A DNA stretch of 64,000 nt from Fictibacillus macauensis ZFHKF-1. Its GTDB lineage: Bacteria > Bacillota > Bacilli > Bacillales > Fictibacillaceae. The DNA is taken from contig NZ_AKKV01000020.1 in NCBI RefSeq assembly GCF_000269865.1, positions 328,264 to 392,263 on the forward strand. Direction: 5' to 3'. The position numbers and the translations under genes are program-made. The notes beneath the pieces are model-generated. The model had not been told where the DNA came from. It did not search any database and saw only the letters and a list, made by a program, of their open reading frames with translations. This document shows positions 1 through 8,491 of this stretch, piece by piece; positions within the stretch are counted from its first letter, which is position 1, and every line of letters begins with the position of its first letter.

Positions 1-346
1 AATATTGAATTGCTATTTTCAGAGCGGTTTCGGTTGCTTCTGAACCACTGTTTACAAAAAACGTCCAATTCAAATCGCCAGGTGCTAAATCTGCCAGTTT
101 ATTCGCTAATCGTTCTGCCGCTTGACTTGTAAAATGAGAACGATACACAAAAGCTACCTTTGAAGCTTGTTCTGCCATTGCCATCGCAATTTCATCTACC
201 CCGTGCCCAATATTTACAGTAACAGCTCCAGAGGATCCATCAATATACTGCTTCCCTTGATCATCATATAGATAAATCCCTTTTCCATGGCTGATCATTG
301 GATAATGAGTGCCAAGCATCGGTTTAATGACACCTCGATTTTCCAT
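1..346 (-). CDS. Class III (PLP) aminotransferase, N-terminal part only
   Basis: The gene runs off the left edge; about 115 codons are visible. The start at 346 has a GGAG ribosome site. The N-terminal half reads like the YodT/class III omega-aminotransferase family: a GKGIYLYDDQGKQYIDG segment, GHG, then the FFVNSGSEATETALK motif that binds the PLP phosphate. In B. subtilis yodT is at the far end of the kamA (yodO) cluster, and here the gene also follows kamA, so a role in transaminating a beta-lysine product is a reasonable inference. The substrate cannot be read from this fragment. A hairpin separates it from the gene upstream. Confidence 0.8.
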   Translation of the reverse strand, partial: MENRGVIKPMLGTHYPMISHGKGIYLYDDQGKQYIDGSSGAVTVNIGHGVDEIAMAMAEQASKVAFVYRSHFTSQAAERLANKLADLAPGDLNWTFFVNSGSEATETALKIAIQY

Positions 347-375
347 TGAAAAGCACTCCTCTCTCTCTAATATGG

Positions 376-416
376 AGGAAAAAGCAACGGGAAAGGCCCG
401 CTGCTTTCCTTTTTTT
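376..416. terminator. Hairpin between the yokU-like gene and the aminotransferase
   Basis: Inverted repeat GGAAAAAGCAACGGG / CCCGCTGCTTTCC with a run of seven T on the plus strand (410-416) and T-rich stem sequence on the minus strand. It lies just after the yokU-like stop codon and would end or reduce transcription coming from kamA. Confidence 0.6.
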
Positions 417-420
417 CTAG

Positions 421-699
421 CTACGACATTTTAAAGTAATTGCGTTTTAAAAACCGTTCGTGACCCATGAGTTCTTCATGTGTCATGCTATTCGAAAGCT
501 TCTTCGTGTCAATGAGCATGAGTTGATCTTCAATTTCTTCCACCACTTCGTCTTCATGATATTCCATGCCACATGCCATACACGTCATACTTGGAATCTC
601 TTTAATTTCAATCGCACGCGTGCCATCATGTAGCTCCCAGTAGCCCGTTTTCACGCTTGCTACTGCAGCTTGTTCATTGCACCAATGACATTTCTTCAT
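421..699 (-). CDS. YokU family zinc-finger-like protein
   Basis: This is a 92-aa protein with two CxxC pairs: CHWC at the N-terminus and CMAC around residue 39. The spacing resembles the zinc-ribbon N-terminal part of YgiT/MqsA-type proteins, and the family is annotated as YokU. It begins 11 bases after the kamA stop codon with its own AGGAGG site, so it is almost certainly co-transcribed with kamA. Its biochemical role is not known to me. Linkage to lysine aminomutase suggests an accessory or regulatory job, which is inference. Confidence 0.75.
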   Translation of the reverse strand: MKKCHWCNEQAAVASVKTGYWELHDGTRAIEIKEIPSMTCMACGMEYHEDEVVEEIEDQLMLIDTKKLSNSMTHEELMGHERFLKRNYFKMS

Positions 700-710
700 A
701 TAAGCACCTC

Positions 711-2129
711 CTACGCTTGCACCGGGCTTTCATCCGCCACTTCGTTTTTTTTCTGTTCATGCTTATACTTGCGTTCTTTCATTTCATCTCGCTTATCACG
801 CTTATCTTTGATCGTTGCGTGATCTGGATTCACTTCATAATTTTTGCGGCGATCGAATCGGCGTAGCCCTTCTGGCACAAGGTTAAATTTCTCATCCTTC
901 ATAAGCGCTGTAATACCAATCGCCGGTTCGTGCTCGGTAATGCCCATCATGTTGTTATAGTAATCATCCGCCGTTCCCGGTTCATAATTCTTAGGTTCTG
1001 GATACGATGTAATAACTCCTTCAAAGTTTCGTAAAACAACTTTATCTGGAGATTGAGAAATTAAATAGTTTGGCTGCAGTGATATTTTCCCACCACCACC
1101 AGGCGCATCTACAACAAAGGTTGGAACTGCATACCCTGACGTATGGCCGCGCAGCGCTTCCATAATTTCTAGCCCTTTTGAAACTGGCGCCCGGAAATGG
1201 CCAATTCCTTCCGACAAATCACACTGATAAATGTAATAAGGGCGAACACGAATTTTTACAAGATCGTGCATTAACTTCTTCATAATATGGGTACTATCAT
1301 TAATACCTTTTAAAATGACAGCTTGGTTGCCGACAGGAACTCCTGCATTGGCTAACATCTCACATGCTTTTTTCGATTCTGCTGTCATTTCAATTGACGT
1401 ATTAAAATGGGTATTGAGCCAAACCGGATGATATTTCTTTAAAATATTACATAAATTCTCTGTAATACGTTGTGGGAATACGACAGGTGCGCGCGTTCCA
1501 ATCCGGATAATTTCTAGGTGTGGAATTTCACGTAAGCGCTTTAAAATATATTCTAAAATATTATCATTAATGAGTAAGCCATCCCCACCAGAAATGAGAC
1601 AGTCACGCACTTCAGGTGTCGCTGCAATATAATCGATGGCCGCATCAAGTTGTTTCTTCGGTACCCCCATTCCTACTTGACCGGAGAAGCGTCGGCGTGT
1701 GCAGTAACGGCAGTACATTGAACATTGATTCGTAACAAGGAATAAGACACGATCAGGATATCGATGTGTTAAACCTGGTACTGGTGAATCTTCATCTTCA
1801 TGTAAAGGATCTTCCAAATCATATTTCGTTTTCAAAATTTCATTTCCAACGGGAACAGATTGCATGCGAATCGGACAACGTGCATCGTCTTGATCCATTA
1901 ACCATGCATAATAAGGTGTAATATTTAAGGGAATTGTCATCGTCGAAATTTTAACACCTTCAATTTCATCAGGTGTTAAATTTACAACTTTTTGTAAATC
2001 GTCTAAATTGCGTACCGTATGCGTTAATTGCCATAACCAATCATTCCATTGTTCTTCTGTTACGTCTTTCCATAGTTCATATTCGCTCCAATGTTTCTTC
2101 GGTTGATACAGTCCATTTACGATTGGCAT
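711..2129 (-). CDS. kamA: L-lysine 2,3-aminomutase
   Basis: A radical-SAM, PLP-dependent enzyme that converts L-lysine to L-beta-lysine in the cytoplasm. From the chosen start at 2129 (AAAGGAGGAAT ribosome site) it has 472 residues, the usual length for Bacillus KamA/AblA. The SAM [4Fe-4S] motif CxxxCxxC is at Cys136, Cys140 and Cys143. The GGGGK segment near residue 340 fits the PLP-binding lysine region. An upstream extension of the frame (to 2180) would overlap the sigma-54 promoter and is rejected. Transcription is probably driven from the -24/-12 site at 2168-2185 by the activator encoded upstream. The charged, repetitive C-terminal tail is typical of the Bacillus versions. Confidence 0.95.
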   Translation of the reverse strand: MPIVNGLYQPKKHWSEYELWKDVTEEQWNDWLWQLTHTVRNLDDLQKVVNLTPDEIEGVKISTMTIPLNITPYYAWLMDQDDARCPIRMQSVPVGNEILKTKYDLEDPLHEDEDSPVPGLTHRYPDRVLFLVTNQCSMYCRYCTRRRFSGQVGMGVPKKQLDAAIDYIAATPEVRDCLISGGDGLLINDNILEYILKRLREIPHLEIIRIGTRAPVVFPQRITENLCNILKKYHPVWLNTHFNTSIEMTAESKKACEMLANAGVPVGNQAVILKGINDSTHIMKKLMHDLVKIRVRPYYIYQCDLSEGIGHFRAPVSKGLEIMEALRGHTSGYAVPTFVVDAPGGGGKISLQPNYLISQSPDKVVLRNFEGVITSYPEPKNYEPGTADDYYNNMMGITEHEPAIGITALMKDEKFNLVPEGLRRFDRRKNYEVNPDHATIKDKRDKRDEMKERKYKHEQKKNEVADESPVQA

Positions 2130-2167
2130 TCTAATTCCTCCTTTATACTTGCCTCGCTTTTTTATAG

Positions 2168-2185
2168 ATGCAATTTCCATGCCAA
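2168..2185 (-). promoter_or_regulatory. Sigma-54 (-24/-12) promoter of kamA
   Basis: On the minus strand the sequence reads TTGGCATGGAAATTGCAT, a near-perfect match to the sigma-54 consensus TGGCAC-N5-TTGCW. The predicted transcription start lies about 29 bases before the kamA start codon. The preceding gene encodes a sigma-54-dependent activator, which strengthens the call. Confidence 0.88.
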
Positions 2186-2354
2186 AGTTTCATTATTAAA
2201 AATAATGGAACGATTCATTATCATCTGCCTATTCTTACTATATGCAGAACTCTCATAAATGGGCATTCCAATGCGTGTTCCGCCCCTCTTTCGTTCGTGA
2301 TGGTTCAACAGCATTCGCCCTTTACCCTTTTTTACCGCTTTCCATCTCATAAAG

Positions 2355-2384
2355 AAAGAACTGCCAATTTTTCGGCAGTTCTTT
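2355..2384 (-). terminator. Terminator after the sigma-54 activator gene
   Basis: Perfect 11-bp inverted repeat AAAGAACTGCC / GGCAGTTCTTT with a short loop, starting in the stop codon of the activator gene. The trailing T run is weak on the minus strand. It separates the activator gene from kamA, consistent with kamA having its own promoter. Confidence 0.6.
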
Positions 2385-3769
2385 CAAGCATGACTTTTTA
2401 ATTTATATTGCAGCGTTTGCCGTGGAATGTTTAACAATAGCGCGGCTTGTTGAACATTTCCGTCTGTTTCTAGTAGTGCTTGCGTAATCAGCTCTTGCTC
2501 TTTTCTTTTTAATGCTTCACGCAACGGTTCAATGGGTGAAGACTCTGCAATAGGCTCCCTATCCACCCACAAATGCTGTGGTAAATCATCACACGTAATG
2601 ACCGTAGCGTCAGCAATGTTCATCGCATATTCAATGACATGCTTTAACTCCCGCACATTGCCTGGCCACGGATAGTGCTGAAAAAGGTGTAACGCCTCTT
2701 TTTTAATTCCCGTTATATTTTTTTGGAATTTTTCATTATACATGCTAATAAAATGGTGACTTAACAGTTCAAAATCAAACGGACGTAGGCGTAAAGGTGG
2801 CAATTCAAAATAGATGACATTTAAGCGATAATACAAATCTTCCCGCAGTTTTTTTTGCTCCACACATAGAAGAGGATGTTCGTTTAACGCCGCCATAATC
2901 CGAACGTTGACCGTCTTTCCTTTCGTAGCACCGATTCTGCGGACGACACCATCTTGAAGAACGCGTAATAATTTCGCCTGTACGTCCAGTGGCATTGAAT
3001 TAATTTCATCCAAAAAGAGCGTCCCACCATCCGCTAATTCAAATAATCCTGGTCGATCGACGGCCCCCGTAAAACTTCCTTTTACCGTTCCAAATAAAAT
3101 GCTCTCTAACAATTGAGAGGGAATGGCTGCACAGTTTTGCGCAATAAATGGCTCATTTTTTCGTGGTGATTCATTATGAATGCCTTGAATGAGCACTTCT
3201 TTGCCTGTTCCTGTTTCGCCATATACAAGGACCGGAGAAGAGGTCTGGGCTATTTTTTTTGATAGCGCTTTTAATTGGTGAATCTTCGGATCATGAGATA
3301 AAAAATCGTCAAGTTCAAAGGTAGCTATATGCCCCGTTGCCACTTGTTTAGGGCTTTTGTGCATACGCGCTTGCAAGTCTACTAACTGCTCAGATAATTC
3401 TTTAATGCGCGTTAAATCTTTAGCAATTTCAATCGCACCAATTAACTCCCCTTGCACGATGAGAGGGAGCGTTGTATTGACTGTATCTACGCGCTTACCA
3501 TTTAAATTCGTGTAAGATTGCGGCTCGTTTAAAATCGGTTGACCACTTTTAACGACGTTTAAAAGGGTGCTCGTTTGATGATCAAGCGAGGGAAAAGAGT
3601 CTAGCACATGCTGATGAAGGACTTCAGGTATTTTCATTCCATCTAAGCGCGCAGCGACTTCATTATAAAAAATCGTCATTCCATTGGCATCGACCACATG
3701 AATGCCTTCATCAATCGTTTTTAAAATGGCTTTTAACATTTCAATCGTCTCAATGGTTTCTTTAAACAT
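2384..3769 (-). CDS. Sigma-54-dependent transcriptional activator, PAS-AAA+-Fis (KamR/RocR-like)
   Basis: 461 residues from the start at 3769 (AGGAGG site); longer in-frame starts lack one. Order of parts: a PAS domain at about residues 10-115, the AAA+ sigma-54-activation domain with Walker A GETGTGKE (184-191), the sigma-54 contact loop as GSFTGA (231-236) and Walker B LFLDE (251-255), then a Fis-type helix-turn-helix at the C-terminus (NIPRQTLQYKLK). It lies between ablB and kamA and faces the kamA sigma-54 promoter, so it very probably activates the locus. A sigma-54/KamR-controlled kam locus is reported in Bacillus thuringiensis. The signal sensed by the PAS domain is unknown. Confidence 0.88.
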   Translation of the reverse strand: MFKETIETIEMLKAILKTIDEGIHVVDANGMTIFYNEVAARLDGMKIPEVLHQHVLDSFPSLDHQTSTLLNVVKSGQPILNEPQSYTNLNGKRVDTVNTTLPLIVQGELIGAIEIAKDLTRIKELSEQLVDLQARMHKSPKQVATGHIATFELDDFLSHDPKIHQLKALSKKIAQTSSPVLVYGETGTGKEVLIQGIHNESPRKNEPFIAQNCAAIPSQLLESILFGTVKGSFTGAVDRPGLFELADGGTLFLDEINSMPLDVQAKLLRVLQDGVVRRIGATKGKTVNVRIMAALNEHPLLCVEQKKLREDLYYRLNVIYFELPPLRLRPFDFELLSHHFISMYNEKFQKNITGIKKEALHLFQHYPWPGNVRELKHVIEYAMNIADATVITCDDLPQHLWVDREPIAESSPIEPLREALKRKEQELITQALLETDGNVQQAALLLNIPRQTLQYKLKSHA

Positions 3770-3837
3770 CACGGCCTCCTTTGGTGCTCTCGCTGCAAAT
3801 GCCCATTTTTCGTCATAGGCGCCAAAAATTAGGCGTT

Positions 3838-4695
3838 TTATTGAGACAAATCTTTCACCCATAAGTTCATATCTTCAAATTTATCAAAAATCCGACAATT
3901 TTTTACCATTCTTCCGTAGTAACGATAGTTTCGCTGACAAAAAACAGCATTCATCCCAAACGAAAGCGCACGTGCAATGGAATAAGCACAAAAAATACGG
4001 CGATTCTTTAGTTCTTCTTCTAACTGCTGAACTAACACTTTCATCAGTCCATATTTACGATGTTCTACTAACGTCGCACAATCGGTAATTTCCGCATTAT
4101 GATACGTTGCATTAATTTCGGCGCTCGCCGCGCTAACAAGAACACCTTGATGTTCTACGACATAATAAATAGTGCCGCTATCCATCGTTGATACAATATA
4201 ATTCGGATCATCCATCGGTGTTGGATATACTTCAAACACAGCATCATACAATTTGGCTAGTTTAAGACAATCTTCCTTGGACGCAAGACGCATGGAATAA
4301 TTAGGAGGAAGAACAGCTTGCTCCATTTTTGGTGGCAGCGCGATCACTTGATCCATAATGTCATCTTCCTGCAACCAATGATCACTTCGCTTGCGCTCAT
4401 CTGTATAATAGCGACACATCATAATCGCATTGCCGCCATTGAAATAAGAATGGAATAAACTTTCTGGCTGATAACCTAACGTGAGCCACGCACTCATATG
4501 CTCTTCTCTTGCTTTTATTATGACTTTCGTAAAATCATTTTGTTCAGCATACGTAATCACTTCATGTGCTAAATCGTTAATATTGCCCCGATAATCATCA
4601 ACGCGTAACCGCTCGTTAAAGTAATCTAGGCAAAGTTCTGCCGTAAATGTTTCCTTTTGAAGTTGTACCGTCTTATAAAATTTTTCTGTCTGCAT
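3838..4695 (-). CDS. ablB: Putative beta-lysine N6-acetyltransferase
   Basis: A 285-residue protein with a C-terminal GNAT acetyltransferase domain (about residues 130-280), the size and form of AblB/YodP. AblA (KamA) and AblB together make N-epsilon-acetyl-beta-lysine, a compatible solute in methanogens; in Bacillus the pair has also been tied to lysine breakdown. The start at 4695 has a GGAGGG site. The activator gene begins 68 bases downstream, so the two may share a transcript. No -24/-12 site is evident upstream. Confidence 0.82.
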   Translation of the reverse strand: MQTEKFYKTVQLQKETFTAELCLDYFNERLRVDDYRGNINDLAHEVITYAEQNDFTKVIIKAREEHMSAWLTLGYQPESLFHSYFNGGNAIMMCRYYTDERKRSDHWLQEDDIMDQVIALPPKMEQAVLPPNYSMRLASKEDCLKLAKLYDAVFEVYPTPMDDPNYIVSTMDSGTIYYVVEHQGVLVSAASAEINATYHNAEITDCATLVEHRKYGLMKVLVQQLEEELKNRRIFCAYSIARALSFGMNAVFCQRNYRYYGRMVKNCRIFDKFEDMNLWVKDLSQ

Positions 4696-4767
4696 TGTAA
4701 TCCCTCCTGCTATATACTGTAATTCAACAAAAATTGCAGGACTCCTTTACTCATTTTCATTCCATAT

Positions 4768-4811
4768 AAAAAGGCACAACGAGGAGGCCTCTCCTGCTCG
4801 TCGTGCCTTTT
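4768..4811 (-). terminator. Terminator after the sulfurtransferase gene
   Basis: Strong inverted repeat (AAAAAGGCACAACGAG / CTCGTCGTGCCTTTT) placed directly after the stop codon at 4814 on the minus strand, ending in a T run on that strand. Confidence 0.8.
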
Positions 4812-4813
4812 GC

Positions 4814-5653
4814 TTATTCTTTTTCTGTCGCGATAGGATTTTCATCATAGCTCGACCAATCACTCCAGCTACCACTATACAGCTTCACGTTGGTCACGCC
4901 TGCTTCCTGCATTGCTACGATATTGGCACATGCGGTCACTCCTGATCCACAATAGACGATAACTTCTTTTTTTCCCTTTATGGATTGATGAATCCTGCGC
5001 AGTTCATCAGCAGATTTCCATTTGCCATTCTCTAAATTTTTCATCCACGGCATATTCATGGCGGTTGGGATATGCCCCGCCTTTTTGTCAACGGGTTCTT
5101 CTTCTCCTGTGTAGCGCTTCTCATCACGTGAATCAACTAAGGCGGTGAGAGAATCGTTTGCATTCATAAGCTTGTGGACATCTTCCATCGTTACGAGCTC
5201 CACTTTTGGTTTTTGAGCAACGTACGTAACGGGCGTTAAGACCGTTGCCTCATGAGCCACGGGGTAACCTTTTACTTTCCATGCGGCATAGCCTTCATCT
5301 AAAATAAACACATTTTCATGCCCGAGATATTTTAGCATCCACCAAAGCCGAGCAGCCATGGCTCCTCCTTGATCATCATAAGCAACAACGGTACTACTTT
5401 CTTTGATCCCTAACCTTCCCATTGTGTCCTGCATACGGTTGATCGCTGGGAGCGGATGTCTGCCACCATGCTTGCTTTTTTCTTGCGATAAATCACGCTC
5501 TAAATCTACATAAATCGCACCTTCAATATGATCTTGCTCATATTGTTTTTGCCCTTCTAAAGGCTGTCCTAACAAAAAGCGACAATCACAAATGATGAGT
5601 TGTGAGCGTGAGAAATGAGAATATAACCACTCTTGTGTTACAATGTTTTTCAT
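4814..5653 (-). CDS. Tandem-rhodanese sulfurtransferase, 3-mercaptopyruvate type
   Basis: 279 residues with two rhodanese domains: an inactive N-terminal one (about 5-130) and a C-terminal one with catalytic Cys235 in the loop CGSGVT. That loop is typical of 3-mercaptopyruvate sulfurtransferases, whereas thiosulfate enzymes have CRKGVT. It moves sulfane sulfur to an acceptor such as cyanide or a thiol. It has a good AAGGAG site and its own terminator, so it is a single-gene unit divergent from zwf. Confidence 0.85.
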   Translation of the reverse strand: MKNIVTQEWLYSHFSRSQLIICDCRFLLGQPLEGQKQYEQDHIEGAIYVDLERDLSQEKSKHGGRHPLPAINRMQDTMGRLGIKESSTVVAYDDQGGAMAARLWWMLKYLGHENVFILDEGYAAWKVKGYPVAHEATVLTPVTYVAQKPKVELVTMEDVHKLMNANDSLTALVDSRDEKRYTGEEEPVDKKAGHIPTAMNMPWMKNLENGKWKSADELRRIHQSIKGKKEVIVYCGSGVTACANIVAMQEAGVTNVKLYSGSWSDWSSYDENPIATEKE

Positions 5654-5760
5654 AAGGCGACTCCTTTCGACAAGAAAAATATTTTATCGTTATTTTTTAA
5701 TGCCATGGGGGAAACTAAAATAATAAGCATTACAAAGCAAAGTGAGGACTGATTTTTATT

Positions 5761-7251
5761 ATGATGAACCAAGTTCCGGAAGCATGTATCGTCTTGTTTG
5801 GAGCAACAGGCGACCTAGCTCACCGCAAACTCTACCCTGCTCTCTTCCAATTGTACCAAAAGGATAAGCTAAACGAAAAGTTTGCTGTCATTGGTACGGG
5901 CCGAAAAGAGCTAACAAGTGAACAATTTCAGGAAGAGGTACGCCAGTCTGTAGACCCTAACGGTAAATATGCACAAGAGACAGTCGATACATTTAGCTCT
6001 CATTTTTACTTCATCCCAATGGATGTTTCTGATTCACAAAGTTATCGCGAGCTAAAAGAACTAGCTGACGAACTAGACAGCAAGTATGACCTCGGTGGTA
6101 ACCGTATGTACTACTTATCAATGGCACCACGCTTTTTCGGAACGATTCCAACGTTCTTAAAGCAAGAAGGCCTAACAGAAACAGATGGTTGGCAACGTCT
6201 TGTTATCGAAAAACCTTTCGGACATGACCTTCAATCAGCAACTGAACTAAATGAACAGTTGTTACAAAGCTTCCCTGAAGAAAGCATTTACCGTATTGAC
6301 CACTATCTTGGAAAAGAAATGGTACAAAACATTCAAGTGATTCGTTTCGGTAATGCAATCTTTGAATCCATCTGGAATAACAAGTACATTTCTTCTGTAC
6401 AAATTACCGCTAGTGAAACACTCGGTGTAGAAGATCGTGCGTCTTACTACGAGAAATCTGGAGCCATTTTAGATATGCTTCAAAACCACATGCTTCAAAT
6501 GGCAATGATGGTAGCGATGGAACCACCAGGAGGACTTGATCCTAAACTAATTCGCGATGAAAAAGTAAAAGTATTACGTTCTCTTCGCTTCTATAATGAA
6601 GATGAAGTAGCGAAAAACATTATTCGCGGCCAATATAAAGAAGGTACGATGAATGGCAAAGAAGTACCTGCTTACGTAAATGAAGACAACGTTGATCCAC
6701 AATCAAAAACAGATACATTTGTCGCAGCACGTGTCTTTATTGATAACTTCCGCTGGGCAGGCGTACCATTCTACTTGCGTACGGGTAAACGACTAGCGAC
6801 AAAAGCAACAGAGATTGTTGTTCAATTTAAAAAAGGACCAATGGCTCTTTATCATGAAAACAGTGATAACGATCAACCGAATTTGTTACGCATTCACGTT
6901 CAACCAGATGAAGGCTTAAGCTTATCACTCAACGCGAAGCCACAAGGAGATTACCCAACACTCCTTCCAATCGATATGAGCTACTGCAATAACTGTGAAA
7001 ACGAAATGAATACACCAGAAGCGTATGAAAAATTAATGTACGACTGCCTCGTTGGTGATTCTACGTACTTTACACGTTGGGATGAAGTAGCACTATCATG
7101 GGAATTCATTGATGGTATTACAAACGCATGGAAAAACAAAGACATTCCACTGTACAAATATACATCTGGAACAATGGGACCACTCGAAGCAGAAGAACTT
7201 CTTAATGAAGATGGCTACACATGGTGGAACCCAACTACAGTAAAACGCTAA
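5761..7251 (+). CDS. zwf: Glucose-6-phosphate 1-dehydrogenase
   Basis: 496 residues, the full family length. It catalyses the first, NADP-dependent step of the oxidative pentose phosphate pathway. The N-terminal dinucleotide-binding motif GATGDLAHRK and the active-site segment RIDHYLGKE (about residues 178-186) are intact. The nearest ribosome site (GTGAGG) is about 14 bases from the ATG, longer than usual; a second ATG follows directly. A strong terminator follows. tkt, of the same pathway, is at 39.5 kb but not linked. Confidence 0.97.
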   Translation: MMNQVPEACIVLFGATGDLAHRKLYPALFQLYQKDKLNEKFAVIGTGRKELTSEQFQEEVRQSVDPNGKYAQETVDTFSSHFYFIPMDVSDSQSYRELKELADELDSKYDLGGNRMYYLSMAPRFFGTIPTFLKQEGLTETDGWQRLVIEKPFGHDLQSATELNEQLLQSFPEESIYRIDHYLGKEMVQNIQVIRFGNAIFESIWNNKYISSVQITASETLGVEDRASYYEKSGAILDMLQNHMLQMAMMVAMEPPGGLDPKLIRDEKVKVLRSLRFYNEDEVAKNIIRGQYKEGTMNGKEVPAYVNEDNVDPQSKTDTFVAARVFIDNFRWAGVPFYLRTGKRLATKATEIVVQFKKGPMALYHENSDNDQPNLLRIHVQPDEGLSLSLNAKPQGDYPTLLPIDMSYCNNCENEMNTPEAYEKLMYDCLVGDSTYFTRWDEVALSWEFIDGITNAWKNKDIPLYKYTSGTMGPLEAEELLNEDGYTWWNPTTVKR

Positions 7252-7272
7252 GACGTTGATGAAGTAGATAGA

Positions 7273-7313
7273 GAAAAGGCGCCAAATCCTTACGGAGGAC
7301 TGGCGCCTTTTTA
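7273..7313 (+). terminator. zwf terminator
   Basis: Hairpin AAAAGGCGCCA / TGGCGCCTTTT followed by T-rich sequence, 20 bases after the zwf stop. Its right half, with the adjoining GGAGGA-TGGCGCC segment, is repeated near 10066-10086 without the left half, which marks the edge of a segmental duplication. Confidence 0.85.
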
Positions 7314-7334
7314 TTTTTTTAAAGTTGTATACTT

Positions 7335-7673
7335 TCATGACCAGCCAAATGTTCTTCCAAGAAATTTTACGAAAGAATATAATACGAAATAAATAATGGT
7401 TGCAATAATGGAATATACACTTAGATAGCCTACTAAATACACACGTTTCATGAACCAATTTCGTTTTTTCACTCTAAGACCTGACCAATAAGCAACTCCT
7501 ATAAATGACGCCGTTACAATATTAACTGTTTTCTCAAAAATATTCTCTGGATCCGGAAACGTACTCCATTCATACCAGTCCATCATAGAATCGTAGACGA
7601 GCAACATCGCCAAAAAGTAGGATACTTGTGTTCCTAAAACCACCATAATACCAATTCTGATTAACTCTACCAT
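7335..7673 (-). CDS. Small three-helix membrane protein, copy 1 of the array
   Basis: 112 residues with three predicted membrane segments (about 5-25, 47-65, 80-103). Between the first two is a conserved hydrophilic stretch (MDWYEWSTFPDPENIFEKTV), and a basic VKKRNWFMKR stretch precedes the third. I do not recognise the family. It is close to copy 4 (10094-10432): by eye 13 differences in 112 residues. AAAGGAG ribosome site, ATG at 7673. Just upstream is the remaining 3' end of a copy of the 272-aa partner gene, so copies 1 and 4 are parallel versions of the same gene pair. Function unknown. Confidence 0.7.
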   Translation of the reverse strand: MVELIRIGIMVVLGTQVSYFLAMLLVYDSMMDWYEWSTFPDPENIFEKTVNIVTASFIGVAYWSGLRVKKRNWFMKRVYLVGYLSVYSIIATIIYFVLYSFVKFLGRTFGWS

Positions 7674-7683
7674 AGTGACTCCT

Positions 7684-7740
7684 TTAGCTTTCTTTTGCTA
7701 GTTCTTTAATCAAATTTGAAGAAAATAATCGAACCCCATC
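7684..7740 (-). pseudogene. Remnant 3' end of a second copy of the 272-aa partner gene
   Basis: The last 18 codons plus stop read GVRLFSSNLIKELAKES, matching the C-terminus of the protein encoded at 10443-11261 (GVRLFSSNLIKELAKEL). Similarity stops sharply after 7741. It sits 10 bases before copy 1, exactly where the complete partner gene sits relative to copy 4. It shows that a whole pair was duplicated and most of the partner gene was then lost. Confidence 0.85.
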
Positions 7741-7894
7741 CGTGTTTTTTATTATCTTATTAGACAAATATAATAGATTTGTCTCATAATTTTATAGTTA
7801 ATAGTTGCAACAACAATATACCTACCCTATTAGATACATCCACTTCTTCCATCTCAAACCCACCCAGTCCGCGATTCCAAAATAATAACGGTAA

Positions 7895-8100
7895 AAAATT
7901 TATAGTTTTGTCGTATATGTTTATGTAGGAAAAAATAGGTAGCTTGTAAACCTGCCCGATATACTATTCCAATAATAAAGAGGTTAAGAACTTAACCGAT
8001 TTTCAAAAAATACTGCATCAGGAGATGTGCCCCTGTATCCCCATTCATAATGAGATTGTATGAATAGTGGCAAAAAACAAGCAGCTTGGCAGTAAAATCT
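7895..8100 (-). pseudogene. Decayed copy of the small membrane protein
   Basis: On the minus strand, broken reading frames can be aligned to copy 2 (8116-8448): segments corresponding to LIYNIMM, the WYEWGTFPDP region and IAYWAGL are still recognisable at DNA level (for example AAACCTGCCCGATAT against AAACCTGCCCAATAT). Stops and frameshifts rule out a working gene. The outer limits are approximate. Confidence 0.7.
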
Positions 8101-8115
8101 TTAAAATAATTCAAC

Positions 8116-8448
8116 TCAGATGATGTTCCATTCAATATACTTAAGCACAGCATTTAGTAATTTATAAATGATCACAGCAAGAATTGTGTACATTGCTAAA
8201 TACCCAATTAAATAAAACGGTCTCAAATACCATTTACGTTTTTTCACTTTTAAACCTGCCCAATATGCTATTCCGAAAATAAGAGCAGTTAAGAAATTCA
8301 CCGTTTTCTCAAAAAAATTCCTTGGATCAGGAAAAGTGCCCCATTCATACCAATCCATCATTATATTGTATATTAAAATAAGCAAAATAAAATATGAAGC
8401 TTGTGAACCTAATATGGTTAGTATACCGATTCTGATTAACTCTGTCAT
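8116..8448 (-). CDS. Small three-helix membrane protein, copy 2
   Basis: 110 residues from the ATG at 8448, preceded by AAAGGAGAAATT; a longer open frame to 8673 runs into transposase debris and is not believed. It has the same plan as copy 1, with MDWYEWGTFPDPRNFFEKTV between helices 1 and 2 and a VKKRKWYLR basic stretch. Its C-terminus (LKYIE) is like copy 3 and unlike copies 1 and 4, so the array has two subtypes. Function unknown. Confidence 0.68.
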   Translation of the reverse strand: MTELIRIGILTILGSQASYFILLILIYNIMMDWYEWGTFPDPRNFFEKTVNFLTALIFGIAYWAGLKVKKRKWYLRPFYLIGYLAMYTILAVIIYKLLNAVLKYIEWNII

Positions 8449-8491
8449 AATTTCTCCTTTTATTTTGCTAATAGGGTATGTCAACACCAAA

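Noticed and set aside
4696..4767. Second sigma-54 promoter upstream of ablB
   Set aside because: A GG and a GC are present but with six instead of ten bases between them, so the -24/-12 rule is not met.
7096..7458. 120-codon minus-strand frame across the zwf 3' end
   Set aside because: It lies antisense to zwf and its terminator, has no ribosome site and a composition typical of a shadow frame.
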